Source: Vagococcus hydrophili (lineage in GTDB: Bacteria; Bacillota; Bacilli; Lactobacillales; Vagococcaceae). From it: a stretch of 64,000 nt of DNA. The notes beneath the pieces are model-generated. The model made no database searches. It was not told the origin of the DNA and saw only the letters and a list, made by a program, of their open reading frames with translations. Numbering within the stretch: the first letter of the stretch is position 1; each line of letters starts with the position of its first letter. The position numbers and the translations under genes were made by a program. Positions 44,453 through 54,140 of this stretch are shown one piece after another. Where the stretch lies: NCBI RefSeq assembly GCF_011304195.1, contig NZ_CP049887.1:682001-746000 (forward strand). The letters run 5' to 3'.

Positions 44453-47400
44453 CTATTCAAATTCTAGTCGCTCTTCTACATAACTCTTACCGTCTAGTGT
44501 TGATTTTATTTGTAATTGTTGCGGAATTCGTTCTTTTAATTCTCTAACATGAGAGATAATTCCGATTAATCGGCCATCCCCTTCAATACTCTCTAATGAC
44601 CTAATTGCCATCTCTAAAGCATCTTCATCTAAAGAGCCAAACCCTTCATCAATAAACATGGCATCAATTTTTATTCCCCCGGCTTCTTCTTGAATCACTT
44701 CTGCAAGGGACAAAGCCAGAGATAATGCTGCGATAAAACTTTCTCCACCTGATAATGTATTAACACCTCTTAAAGAGCCTACATTATCATCAAAAATATT
44801 AATTTCTAAGCCCGTTTTTTTCTTAAAAGAACCTTGCTCTTCTTTCAGTTCAAATTGATAGCGCCCATGAGTCAGTAAGACTAGTTTTTCATTGGCTCTC
44901 TCCAAAATTCGCTTTAAATAAGTTTGCAGAACAAAACGCTCCATACTTAGTTTATTGCCACCGTCTCCCGTTAACACATTCGTTAACTCGCTTAATTCTT
45001 CTAGTTCCTCTAAATCTGTTTTCATTTCTTGTTCTTTGGTTGAAATAGTGCTTAGTATTTTCTGATTTTGTTTCATACGGTACTCTAATTTAGTTAACCG
45101 TTCCTGTTGTTCTTTTTCAATCGTTGTTATCTTTTCTTGTTCCTTTAGTAATTCCTTAATATCAGGTTCTTCTTTGTTTTCTAACTGACTAACTACTTCT
45201 TTTAAGTTAACTTCCAAAACATAGGTCTCTTGCTCATAAGCTTTAACTTGGTTTTCCATTGTTGGTAATTTTTCTAAATTTTGAATCAACTCATTTAAGG
45301 TTTCCTCATCTAAGTTGCTGTCTTTTAAAAACGTTTTAACTTTTTCTGCTTCTTTTTGAACTTTTGCTTCTCGTTCATTTTTTTGAACAAGAGTATTTTC
45401 TAAATTAGTTTTATCAATTAGTGCTTGTTTGGTTTGATTGCTGATTGTTTCATTAAGCGTTGAAACTGCTTCTTCCCACGTATTCACTTGGTTCTGCAAT
45501 TTAAATACTTCTTGTTTCATTTCACTAACACTTTGCCATGTTTTAGGAAGCCTTGTCAATAACTCTTCATAAGAAACATTTAGCTGTAAAATTTTGTTCT
45601 CATCATCCCTCATTCGACTTTCTTGTGAGCTGATTGTCTCCACTAGCTTGATGTGCTCTTTAGTTAACTCCTCTAATTGTTTTTCTTCTGTTTCAATTTT
45701 AAGTAGCAACTTTCTTTGCGCTTCTAGTTGTTTACCTACTTCTTCTTGGAGTTGATTTAAACTGGATAGCCACATGGTTTCTTTTTCTGTTATTTCAAAA
45801 TAAGCCTGAACTTTTCCCTTCGTTTCTGCTACTGATTTTTCAGAAGATACTAATTCTTCTTGTTTAAACGCTATCTCTTTTTCTAAGATAATTAGTTGTT
45901 CCTTACAGGCTACCGCGTCATTTTCAGCTGTTTCTAATGATGACTCCAGTGCACTCATTTCTTCTTTTGATATTTCTTGTCCATGGAAAGGTTTTGGGTG
46001 GTCTAAAGAGCCACAAACAACACATGCCTCGCCCTCAATTAAATCTAAACTTAATTTGGCTATTTGAGCTCTGGCTACATCGCTTTTCAATTGTCTCTGT
46101 TGTTCTTGTTTCTTTTGCCAAGTTGACATAAGCTCAATCTTCTCAGTTTCAAATGTTGCTAATTTTTCAGATAAAAGAGTCACTTTCTGACATTCCTTTA
46201 AATAACCGTGCACTTCTTCTTGCTTTCTAATTAACTCTGCTTCTTGTTTTTCAAGGCTGAAACGCTCTTCAATAACCACTGTTTTAGTTTTTATGAACTC
46301 TTTGGAATCTGATATTTTTTTTTCTAAATCCAGTAAGTTTTTCTGCAGAATTTCTTTTTCTTTTGTTAAGAGACTTAACTGTTCCACTGTTGCTTTTTTC
46401 TGAACATCAATGAGTTGTTTTTTCTCAAATAAGGGAATACTATCTTGAATTTCTTGCAAGTTTTTACTAGCTATTTTAACTTGCTCTTCTTCCAACGTTA
46501 ACTGTTCTAATTCAATGTGCTTTTCTTTTAAATCAGCTTCATTGGTTTCAATCCTGTTTCGTAACTCTATCTCTTGTCTTCTAGTTACTTCTAATTGTTC
46601 CTTCGATTCACTTAAAGTTTTTATCGTCTCTTCGATTTTTGTTACTTTATTTAGTGTTTCAATATATGTTTTAAGCTCGTTAATTTCTGGTCTTTGCTCA
46701 TTCAACTTATCTAATTTAACCATTAATTCTTGCTGTTCTTTAAACAACTCAGATAATTTAGTCGCTACTTGGATTTTCAGTTGTATCTTTTTAACCAGCT
46801 CATTACTTGTCTCTAATTCTTTAGCCAATTCTGCTGTTTCACTTTTGTACACACTCGCCTGTTCTTCATACAAGGCTAAAATATCTTGGTAGTACATTTC
46901 TGCTGTTTTTTGTTCTTCAAATACTTTTTGCCATTCTAACTGTGCGGTTAAAACGATCAGTTCTTGTTTAATATCTTTCAAGTTTGCTTCTTGCTGTTTT
47001 TTCTTTTGCCTTAAAATATCTGCTATATTTTGATAAAAATACGTATTAAATAATTTTCTTAACACTTTTTCTTTACTGTCACTGTCTGCATTTAAAAAGC
47101 GTCTAAACTCCCCTTGTGGTAACATGACGATTTGTGAGAACTGCTGCTCATTTAATTGAATTAAATCACTTAGAAAAGGTCCCACATCTTTTTGCTTCGT
47201 TAGTTGGTTGATTTCTTCTTTATTTTCATCAAAGACAGTCAGATTAACGACGGCACCTTGTTCTCTAAACCCTTCACCTCTTTGCTTTTTCACAAGTTGT
47301 TCTGGCTCTCGCATCACTTCATAGGTTTTCTGACCTTGTTTAAAGGTAAAAATGACTTTGGTTTTCTTTCCCATTTCAGCAAAATTTGAGCGCATTTCTT

Positions 47401-47586
47401 TTCCTTGGCGTAAGCCCCCGACGTACTCCCGTAAAGGGCATAGCACATACCGTCAAAAATTGTTGTTTTCCCTGCCCCTGTTTTTCCAGTAATCAGAAAT
47501 AAAGACTGAGCATAGAAATTAGAGAAATCAATTAAACTATTTTCATATGGCCCAAAGTTTTCTAATTTTAAGCTAATTGGTTGCAT
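44453..47586 (-). pseudogene. sbcC: Exonuclease subunit SbcC, frameshifted
   Basis: SbcC is the SMC-like ATPase of the SbcCD nuclease that cleaves DNA hairpins. Here the N-terminal part starts MQPISLKLENFGPYE and includes Walker A GKTGAGKTT. After YGSTSG it leaves frame at a run of five C on the plus strand (47415-47419). One more base would give the expected SGG-LRQGKEMRSNFA and continue into the 997-codon remainder, with a zinc hook CVVCG, long coiled coils, signature TLSGGESF and Walker B FIDEGFGSLD. Either a real loss-of-function mutation or a homopolymer sequencing error; the rest is intact. It lies 9 nt after sbcD. Confidence 0.88.
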
Positions 47587-47595
47587 GACTTCCTC

Positions 47596-48729
47596 CTATT
47601 TTTCAGCCCCAGTTTCAATCATGGCTGCTTCCAACCACTGAACCTGTTTTTTGGTTAATTCTTTATCTGTCACTTCTTGATAGTATTTTTTTAATAACTC
47701 TTCTGGTTTTAGTTGAACAAAATCCGCTTCTTTTTTGGCTTTTTCTCCTCTAATTCGTTCATTTTGAGTTCTCTCTAAACTAATTAAATGAGGATAAATA
47801 TGCCTCAACTCATGAATCGCATTAGAAATAACCGTCGTATCTGTTAAAGTTATTGCTAAGTAGTCCTCTCTTTCAACTTGATCGTAAAAGTTAGGATCTG
47901 TTAACTCTTTAAAAGATGCTTCTAATCGTTTCACATCTCTTAAAGGTTTTATTTCAACAAAGGTATTCTTTAATTTTTTTTCAGATAGTTCAATAATCCG
48001 AACACCTTTTTCTTGTTTCTCCTCAGATAAAGAATACTTCAAAAGTGCCCCACTGTATTGAACCTTTTCAGTTTTGGTAATAGCATTTTTATAATGTAAA
48101 TGACCGAGTGCAACATAATCAAAATCAAGTAACATATCAATCGGTACGCTGTCTAATCCACCGACTTCAAGGGTTGTTTCTGACTCACTCTTAGTGGCTC
48201 CAGCTGCAAAAAAATGACTGACTAATACCTGTTGTTTTTTAGGATTAAAACTTTCTTTCATTTTCTGAATAACTAATTTCATACTAGATTGAATATCGCG
48301 AAGACTATCATCTCCAAAATACTGTCTAGCATGAAAAGGTTCAAAATAAGGCAGTAGATAGAATTGAGTGTCTAATATTTCCACAGGTTCAAAGGCCTGA
48401 CTTAATTGTGTATGTAAATGGAAATCTTGTGTCTTTAACCACGGACTTCCTGTTTCTAAACGTGTAGCACTGTCATGATTACCTGAGATTGCTAAAATTG
48501 GATAATTTGCTTTTAAATTCATCTCAACCATCATCTCATTAAACAAAGCAACGGCTTCTACTGAAGGAATGGAGCGATCATATAAATCTCCCGCAATAAC
48601 AATCCCGTCTACTTGTTCTTTTTTGGCAATTGCCATAATTTCTAAAAAGGCAGCTTGTTGTTCTTCCAATAAAGAAAAGCCATTTAATTTTCTACCAATA
48701 TGCCAATCTGCTGTATGTAAAAATTTCAT
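47596..48729 (-). CDS. sbcD: Exonuclease subunit SbcD
   Basis: 377 aa metallophosphatase with HTADWHIGR (motif I), GDLYDRSIP (II), SGNHDS (III), SHFFAAG and ALGHLH (V). It is the Mre11-like nuclease of SbcCD. AGGAGG precedes ATG. It is complete, in contrast to its partner sbcC. It is the first gene of the sbcD-sbcC-helicase operon. Confidence 0.95.
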   Translation of the reverse strand: MKFLHTADWHIGRKLNGFSLLEEQQAAFLEIMAIAKKEQVDGIVIAGDLYDRSIPSVEAVALFNEMMVEMNLKANYPILAISGNHDSATRLETGSPWLKTQDFHLHTQLSQAFEPVEILDTQFYLLPYFEPFHARQYFGDDSLRDIQSSMKLVIQKMKESFNPKKQQVLVSHFFAAGATKSESETTLEVGGLDSVPIDMLLDFDYVALGHLHYKNAITKTEKVQYSGALLKYSLSEEKQEKGVRIIELSEKKLKNTFVEIKPLRDVKRLEASFKELTDPNFYDQVEREDYLAITLTDTTVISNAIHELRHIYPHLISLERTQNERIRGEKAKKEADFVQLKPEELLKKYYQEVTDKELTKKQVQWLEAAMIETGAEK

Positions 48730-48803
48730 CTTGTCCCTCCTAAAAAAGGTCTTCTTACTATTATATCAAATTTATGAACAAATTAACGGAATAATAGACT
48801 AAA

Positions 48804-48836
48804 TAAAAAAACTTTCCACAATTACATGTAGAAAGT
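48804..48836 (-). terminator. Terminator of the ABC-TetR operon
   Basis: On the minus strand AACTTTCTACA and TGTGGAAAGTT pair with one mismatch and are followed by a T-run. Confidence 0.7.
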
Positions 48837-48842
48837 TCGTTG

Positions 48843-49451
48843 TTATTTTAAAAAACCAGTTTCTAGGATACGCAATTGTTTTTTCCCATCCACCAACATC
48901 TGATCAAAAAAGTGAAGATCAACCACCTTTTGATTCATCATTTTAAGTTTAGCATTTTGTTCAATTTGATTAAAAACCATTAACACTAAACTAACCACAT
49001 CAGCTACTTGGATCTCTTCTTTAATCGGCATCTTACGAATAATTTGAGCTGTGACTTCATAACTGCTCTCTCTAACCGTCTCAATGTACGTCATAATTTC
49101 TTCCTTTAAGTCCAAAGGCAGATGGTCTAAATCGCTGTAAATATCTAACATCAGTTGCATCTCTGCTTGGTATTCTTCCGCTATTTCAAATTTTTTTTTG
49201 ATAGAATAATCAAATAAGTTAATCAAACTGTCGACCGGAAACTCATTGAAATCAAAGGTCTTTTCTAATCGTCTAATCGCTTCTCTAATTGCCTCGACAT
49301 ATAAATTCTTCTTTGATTTATAGTAGTGAAAAACTAACCCTTTAGACACATCAGCTTTTTCGGCAATGATTTCCATTTTCGTTTTATAGTAACCATTTGT
49401 CGCAAACTCTTTTATAGCAACACTCAGCATTTCTTGTTGTCTTTCTTCCAT
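48843..49451 (-). CDS. TetR/AcrR-family regulator
   Basis: 202 aa. The N-terminal helix-turn-helix reads AIKEFATNGYYKTKMEIIAEKADVSKGLVFHYYKSK, the TetR hallmark, and a C-terminal ligand-binding helical domain follows. Its ATG overlaps the permease stop by one base (TAATG). It is the third gene of the operon and the probable autoregulator, acting on the two 16-bp operators in the operon promoter. Confidence 0.92.
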   Translation of the reverse strand: MEERQQEMLSVAIKEFATNGYYKTKMEIIAEKADVSKGLVFHYYKSKKNLYVEAIREAIRRLEKTFDFNEFPVDSLINLFDYSIKKKFEIAEEYQAEMQLMLDIYSDLDHLPLDLKEEIMTYIETVRESSYEVTAQIIRKMPIKEEIQVADVVSLVLMVFNQIEQNAKLKMMNQKVVDLHFFDQMLVDGKKQLRILETGFLK

Positions 49452-50260
49452 TAAATTTCTAGATCCTTTCTTTGGTAAATTAGAGTCGCTACAGCAAAAC
49501 AAACCAAACTAATCAACAATAGTATCCCTACTAAACCAAACATAGTATCTTTTTCTAAAATAGCTGCTGGATTGGCTTGTGACATAGGCGAAATGTCTTT
49601 TAAAAAGGAAAATTTGTCTTCTAAATCTCCCACAATACCAAACAAATAAAAGATAAACACCAACCCCATACTAATCCCTTGATTCACTTGTTTCAAAAAA
49701 CTTGAAAGTAAAAAACCAATACTTAGGAAGAATAGTAAAACAAAAAATTCTGTGATAAATATTTGAGAAATTCCTGAGATTATCTCATTTGATGTCATGA
49801 CACCATGATTAAAAAATAAAGAAGCTCCTATACTAACTAAGAAAGTCACACCCCAAAAGACAATCAGCATACTAATCGTTGCCGCTATTTTTTCTAAAAT
49901 AATTTTTCTACGACTAACTGGTTGCGCGTATAGAAACTCAATCGTTCCTTCAGTCTCTTCTTTAACCAACATTTTATTGCCTAACATAATAGAAAAAATA
50001 CTGGCAGCAATAAAAATATACTGAAAAACATAAGCAAAAAAGCCAGTCGTTTCAACCAAACTAGGTCCACTATTCAAATGAAAAGCTTTCAACATATTTT
50101 GTGGCAATGTTTCTAACTTCGTGGTCATCATTTCTTTCATGCCTGAGGTTTCCATTGAAGGAAAGATACTCATAAACACCGTAATAATCACAGATAAAGC
50201 AATAGTCCAAACCAAGATATTCTTTTTATTATTTTGCCATTCGATTTTAAATATTGTCAT
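49451..50260 (-). CDS. ABC-2 type permease
   Basis: 269 aa, six membrane spans, with an ABC-2 pattern: one span, a long outside loop, and a conserved EETEGTIEFLYAQPVSRRKI cytosolic segment typical of drug/bacteriocin export permeases. ATG 50260 follows AGGGG by 8 nt. Partner of the ATPase gene 11 nt upstream. Confidence 0.88.
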   Translation of the reverse strand: MTIFKIEWQNNKKNILVWTIALSVIITVFMSIFPSMETSGMKEMMTTKLETLPQNMLKAFHLNSGPSLVETTGFFAYVFQYIFIAASIFSIMLGNKMLVKEETEGTIEFLYAQPVSRRKIILEKIAATISMLIVFWGVTFLVSIGASLFFNHGVMTSNEIISGISQIFITEFFVLLFFLSIGFLLSSFLKQVNQGISMGLVFIFYLFGIVGDLEDKFSFLKDISPMSQANPAAILEKDTMFGLVGILLLISLVCFAVATLIYQRKDLEI

Positions 50261-50271
50261 CTTCCTCACCC

Positions 50272-51147
50272 CTACTCATACATTGATAGAAATTTATCTT
50301 CTAAATCAAGTGGTTTTATTTCTAAGTCTTCCACATGATGTTTAGCTAAAAGCTGAATCAATTGATCTAGCTCTTGATTAAAAATAAATTGCCATTTGTC
50401 TTCCTCTTGCTTAATTTGAATCGCTCCAATTCCAATCAAATGAGCTTCTTCTAACGTATGCGAGGTCAACGTCACTTTTTTCTCAATATCTTTACCTTTA
50501 TTAATCTCTTCAATCGAAATAATTTCACCATTTTTTATAAAGGCTGCTCGGTCACAATGAGTTTGAATTTCATGCAAATCATGACTTGAAAGAAAAATCG
50601 TCATTCCTGCATGGCTTTTTTCTTCCAATACTTCAAACAAACGGTGTTGTATCATAGGATCAAGCCCATTGGTTGGTTCATCTAAAATAAGTAGCTTAGG
50701 ATTTTGAAGTAACGCTGACACAATGGCTACTTTCTTTTTATTTCCTAAAGATAAATCAGCGATTTTTTTACTGGGTTCAATTTCAAAATACTCCAAATAA
50801 TGTTGAATCACTTCTTGGCTATTTTTTATCCCGTGAAATTCTGCTGTGTAGTTAAAAATATCCAGGGAAGTCATTTCGTGGTAGTAACGCACATCACTAG
50901 AAACATAACCGACTTGTTTTTTTATCTCGATGCTTTGTTTCACACAATCCATCCCCAAGATACTCGCTGTACCACTGGTTGGAAAAATAAAATTGAGTAG
51001 CATTTTAATCGTTGTTGATTTTCCAGCCCCATTAGGACCAATAAATCCATAAATCTCTCCTTCTTCTATTTCAAGAGAAATATTATTCACTGCTTTCATG
51101 TTTTTATATTTTTTAGTTAAGCCTTTGATTTCAATAATTGATGCCAT
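50272..51147 (-). CDS. ABC transporter ATPase
   Basis: 291 aa: Walker A GPNGAGKST, Q-loop GYVSSD, signature LSLGNKKK, Walker B LLILDEPTNGLDP and H-loop SSHDLHE. The signature is the LSxGxKK type of ABC-2 drug-resistance ATPases. It powers the permease encoded next. The start at ATG 51147 is likely; the ribosome-binding site (GCGGGTG) is weak. Confidence 0.92.
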   Translation of the reverse strand: MASIIEIKGLTKKYKNMKAVNNISLEIEEGEIYGFIGPNGAGKSTTIKMLLNFIFPTSGTASILGMDCVKQSIEIKKQVGYVSSDVRYYHEMTSLDIFNYTAEFHGIKNSQEVIQHYLEYFEIEPSKKIADLSLGNKKKVAIVSALLQNPKLLILDEPTNGLDPMIQHRLFEVLEEKSHAGMTIFLSSHDLHEIQTHCDRAAFIKNGEIISIEEINKGKDIEKKVTLTSHTLEEAHLIGIGAIQIKQEEDKWQFIFNQELDQLIQLLAKHHVEDLEIKPLDLEDKFLSMYE

Positions 51148-51162
51148 AAAAAACACCCGCTT

Positions 51163-51218
51163 TCTTCAATTGACTTTCTAGTCAACAACAGAATAAACCT
51201 AATTGACCGGAAAGTCAA
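51163..51218 (-). promoter_or_regulatory. Operon promoter with two TetR operators
   Basis: Two 16-bp near-palindromes, 51170-51185 (TTGACTTTCTAGTCAA on the plus strand) and 51203-51218 (TTGACTTTCCGGTCAA on the minus strand), agree at 14 of 16 positions. The second contains the -35 TTGACT. With a 17-bp spacer it is followed by the -10 TATTCT, and the first operator then covers the transcription start. Confidence 0.7.
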
Positions 51219-51267
51219 TTAGGTTTATTATTTAAAATTTTACGTTTTTATTCGTCTAAACAATTGT

Positions 51268-52353
51268 CTAATTTTTAAAATACTGATTATAATTTGCTAA
51301 AACTAAATTTTCATTCAAACCATCAAAAACAGAATTATTGGTTAAAAAGCTCGTAACACTTCCACAATAACCTAATTGCACTATTTCTTTTCTTGTATAC
51401 CTATTTTGCAATTTCGCCCATATCATAGCACTAGTTAAGACAGCTGTTGAGCCATTTCTATTATAGGCAGGGACTACATCACCTTTAATCTCGTAGGAAT
51501 CCTCCTTTGAAAAGTAAAGCACATTTCCATTTCCTTTTATCACTATGACTTGCCCAACTCCCTGACTAATTAAATTCATTGCTTTTGGCTTTATTTCGCC
51601 TCCATCCTTTTGAGTTAACTCTTTTAATTCTGATTCGGATAAAACCAACAATTCAATTTTAGGCAATAAACACATTAATCGCTTTACTTTATTAACTGAA
51701 ACAGATTTTGCAATGATGGGTACATTCACATTATTTTCAATATATTGGATTGTTTCTATTGGTAAATTATCATCAATCACACAGTATTTAGATTGGTTAA
51801 TGCGTTGAAGATAACGATTAATAAATTCAGGAGTGATATTTTCTAAAATTTGCATATCATCCACTCCAACTCGAAAATGATTTTCCTGATCTTCTAAATA
51901 CATAAAAGAAGACGTGCTATATCCATTAATTCGTTCGCAACATTCAATATTGAACCCTATTTTTCTTGATTCTGCGACAAAGCGTTCTCCGTTAACATCT
52001 GACCCATAAACAGACATCAAATTCGTATTAATTTTTAGTTTCGATAAGGCAAGTGCCATGTTACGACCTGCGCCACCAACATAATAATTAATTTTCCCAG
52101 GATTGGAGTTATTGCTGATTAATCCTTCGTTTGGTGTTCCCACAATATCAATGTTAATACCACCAATCACACTAATAAATTCAGGAACTTTAACAATATA
52201 ACCTTTCCCTTGAATATAGCCTTTTTTCATCAAATTATGAATATGAGCCGCCACACCTGACCTTGATATTCCTAACTCAAAGGCAAGCTCTTCTTGAGAT
52301 ATTGTAGGATTATTTCTAATTAATTCAAGAATCTCGATTTCTCTTTCAGTCAT
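51268..52353 (-). CDS. HTH-PfkB fusion regulator with lost kinase motif
   Basis: 361 aa. Residues 1-57 form a winged helix (REIEILELIRNNPTISQEELAFELGISRSGVAAHI). The rest is a PfkB ribokinase fold with substrate motif GGAGRNMA. The anion-hole/catalytic motif GAGD is replaced by RNGSTAV, so the Asp base is missing. It probably senses a sugar or nucleoside and controls the divergent operon at 52464. ATG 52353 has GAGGTGG 5 nt upstream. Confidence 0.8.
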   Translation of the reverse strand: MTEREIEILELIRNNPTISQEELAFELGISRSGVAAHIHNLMKKGYIQGKGYIVKVPEFISVIGGINIDIVGTPNEGLISNNSNPGKINYYVGGAGRNMALALSKLKINTNLMSVYGSDVNGERFVAESRKIGFNIECCERINGYSTSSFMYLEDQENHFRVGVDDMQILENITPEFINRYLQRINQSKYCVIDDNLPIETIQYIENNVNVPIIAKSVSVNKVKRLMCLLPKIELLVLSESELKELTQKDGGEIKPKAMNLISQGVGQVIVIKGNGNVLYFSKEDSYEIKGDVVPAYNRNGSTAVLTSAMIWAKLQNRYTRKEIVQLGYCGSVTSFLTNNSVFDGLNENLVLANYNQYFKN

Positions 52354-52370
52354 TTTATCCACCTCTAAAT

Positions 52371-52431
52371 ATAAACATTTGTTTATTCACTATACATTAG
52401 TTTGATTTATTATGAAAGCGGATACTATAAT
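52371..52431. promoter_or_regulatory. Divergent control region with palindrome and kinase promoter
   Basis: ATAAAC-ATTT-GTTTAT (52371-52386) is a perfect dyad, a candidate operator for the HTH-PfkB regulator. TTGATT (52402-52407), 18-bp spacer and TATAAT (52426-52431) form the promoter for the kinase operon. Confidence 0.6.
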
Positions 52432-52463
52432 TAACTTACAAATAAAATTACGAGGTGATTTTA

Positions 52464-53408
52464 GTGGAGGAGAAGTACATTGTCGTCATTGGCGGTTTAA
52501 ATATGGACATCGCTGGCTTATCTGGAAAAAATTATCACGAGCAAGATTCAAATATTGGAGAAATCAATTTGAGTATTGGTGGCGTTGGTCAAAATATTGC
52601 TCAAAATCTTACCCGTTTAGAGGCGCCTACTTATTTAATAACCGTTTATGGAGATGATAGTTTCGGGGGTATTCTAGAAGATGAGTGTCTTAAAAATCAG
52701 ATTAATCTTGATTATGCTAAAAAAATTCCTGGTGCTCATAGTTCTACCTATCTATACGTTGCCAACAATCAAGGCGACATGGTGACCGCAATTAATGACA
52801 TGAGCATTGTTAAGCAAATGACCCCTGATTTTTTAGCTGAACGTTTAGATTTTATTAACCAAGCTGAGATTGTTGTGATTGACGGCAATGTTTCTAAAGA
52901 ATCCGTTGAATTTTTAGCAAGTCACGTCACTCCACCTATTTTTGTTGATCCTGTTTCAATCGCTAAAGTCGACCGTTTTGAAAATGTCTTAGCTAACATT
53001 GATACCATTAAGCCCAATGTTTTAGAAGCTGAATTGTTAACAGGGATTCAAGTGACAGATATTGAAACTGGTAAAAAAGCTGCCCTTTGTCTCAATCAAC
53101 GTGGAGTAAAAAATGTCTTTATTTCATTAGGAGAAAAAGGAATTCTTTGCTCTAGACATGATGAAGAGCCAACTCTTATCTCACCCATTGCTGATCAAAT
53201 TATTAGTACCAATGGAGCTGGTGATTGTACTATGGCGACGATTGCTTGGGCGAGATTTTATTACGGTGACTGCCTAGCGCTGAAAGAGATTGGACAAATA
53301 TCCCAAGCTGCCGCGAGCATTACGATGGCATCACCTCTTGCTGTTTCACCAGAGCTTAATATTAAAAACGTGATTCATCGCACAACCCAATACATGGAAT
53401 TCATTTAA
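52464..53408 (+). CDS. PfkB-family sugar/nucleoside kinase
   Basis: 314 aa. The N-terminal VVIGGLNMDIAG, substrate motif GGVGQNIAQNL, KPNVLEAELLTG and the complete catalytic motif STNGAGDCTMA are present, so it should be active. It is the paralogue of the kinase domain in the divergent regulator. GTG 52464 lies 6 nt after GAGGTG. Substrate not deducible; pseudouridine- or adenosine-kinase-like members look similar. Confidence 0.88.
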   Translation: MEEKYIVVIGGLNMDIAGLSGKNYHEQDSNIGEINLSIGGVGQNIAQNLTRLEAPTYLITVYGDDSFGGILEDECLKNQINLDYAKKIPGAHSSTYLYVANNQGDMVTAINDMSIVKQMTPDFLAERLDFINQAEIVVIDGNVSKESVEFLASHVTPPIFVDPVSIAKVDRFENVLANIDTIKPNVLEAELLTGIQVTDIETGKKAALCLNQRGVKNVFISLGEKGILCSRHDEEPTLISPIADQIISTNGAGDCTMATIAWARFYYGDCLALKEIGQISQAAASITMASPLAVSPELNIKNVIHRTTQYMEFI

Positions 53409-53422
53409 AGGAGAAGATTACT

Positions 53423-54121
53423 ATGGTAAAAAAACAAATTTATTCAATCGTTAATTATAATGAGGCTGTTCAAACAATGGATGCTGGAGCAGATCATATT
53501 GGTTTAGTTCCAATGCAAACAGGGGGTATCCCCGCTCACCGTGTTCCTTTTGATGTGGTAGATAAAATTTACGCTGAATGTAAACGTCGTGGAGTAAAAT
53601 CGATTGCCATCATGTTAAATAAAGACGTGGAAGAAATGTTCTTTATTATTAAAAGAGTTCAGCCTGATATCGTTCACATTGCGGGAATGGATTACACAGC
53701 AAACCAATCTTTCGCTGATCGTCTTCATGAAGAATGTCCCGGTGTTGAGTTAATGCAAGCTGTTTTAGTGGATGATGAATCTGCGATTGATCGCGCCTTA
53801 GGTTACGCTAAATTCTGTGATTACATTTTAACTGATTCTGGACTAGCAAAAGACACTGGAATCGGAGCAAGCGGGTTAACTCATGATTGGAGTATTGACC
53901 GTAGAATCGTGGAAACTGTTGGCATTCCTGTTATTATTGCTGGTGGTTTAGGTGCTGAAAATGTTGCTGAATGTATCAAACAAATCCAACCATTTGGCGT
54001 GGATTCTTTAACAAAAACTTCTTATAAATTTGAAGACGGTGTTACTGAAAAAAATATTCCAGAAGTCAAAAAATTCTGTGAGCGCGCGGATCAAGCAGCG
54101 ATGGAAATTGGCTTAAAATAA
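53423..54121 (+). CDS. TrpF-like (beta/alpha)8 barrel protein
   Basis: 232 aa. It resembles phosphoribosylanthranilate isomerase: QTMDAGADHIGLVP, the phosphate-binding end VIIAGGLGAENVAECI, and GVDSLTKTSYKFEDG in the place of the TrpF GVDVSSG segment. No other trp gene is nearby, and the position between a sugar kinase and an alcohol dehydrogenase argues for an isomerase or aldolase-like step on a phosphorylated sugar. It is 14 nt after the kinase. Confidence 0.75.
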   Translation: MVKKQIYSIVNYNEAVQTMDAGADHIGLVPMQTGGIPAHRVPFDVVDKIYAECKRRGVKSIAIMLNKDVEEMFFIIKRVQPDIVHIAGMDYTANQSFADRLHEECPGVELMQAVLVDDESAIDRALGYAKFCDYILTDSGLAKDTGIGASGLTHDWSIDRRIVETVGIPVIIAGGLGAENVAECIKQIQPFGVDSLTKTSYKFEDGVTEKNIPEVKKFCERADQAAMEIGLK

Positions 54122-54140
54122 ACTTAAAGGAGCATGACCC

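Noticed and set aside
53423-54121. Annotating the barrel protein as trpF
   Set aside because: No tryptophan genes are near and the operon context is sugar metabolism; only the fold similarity is supported.
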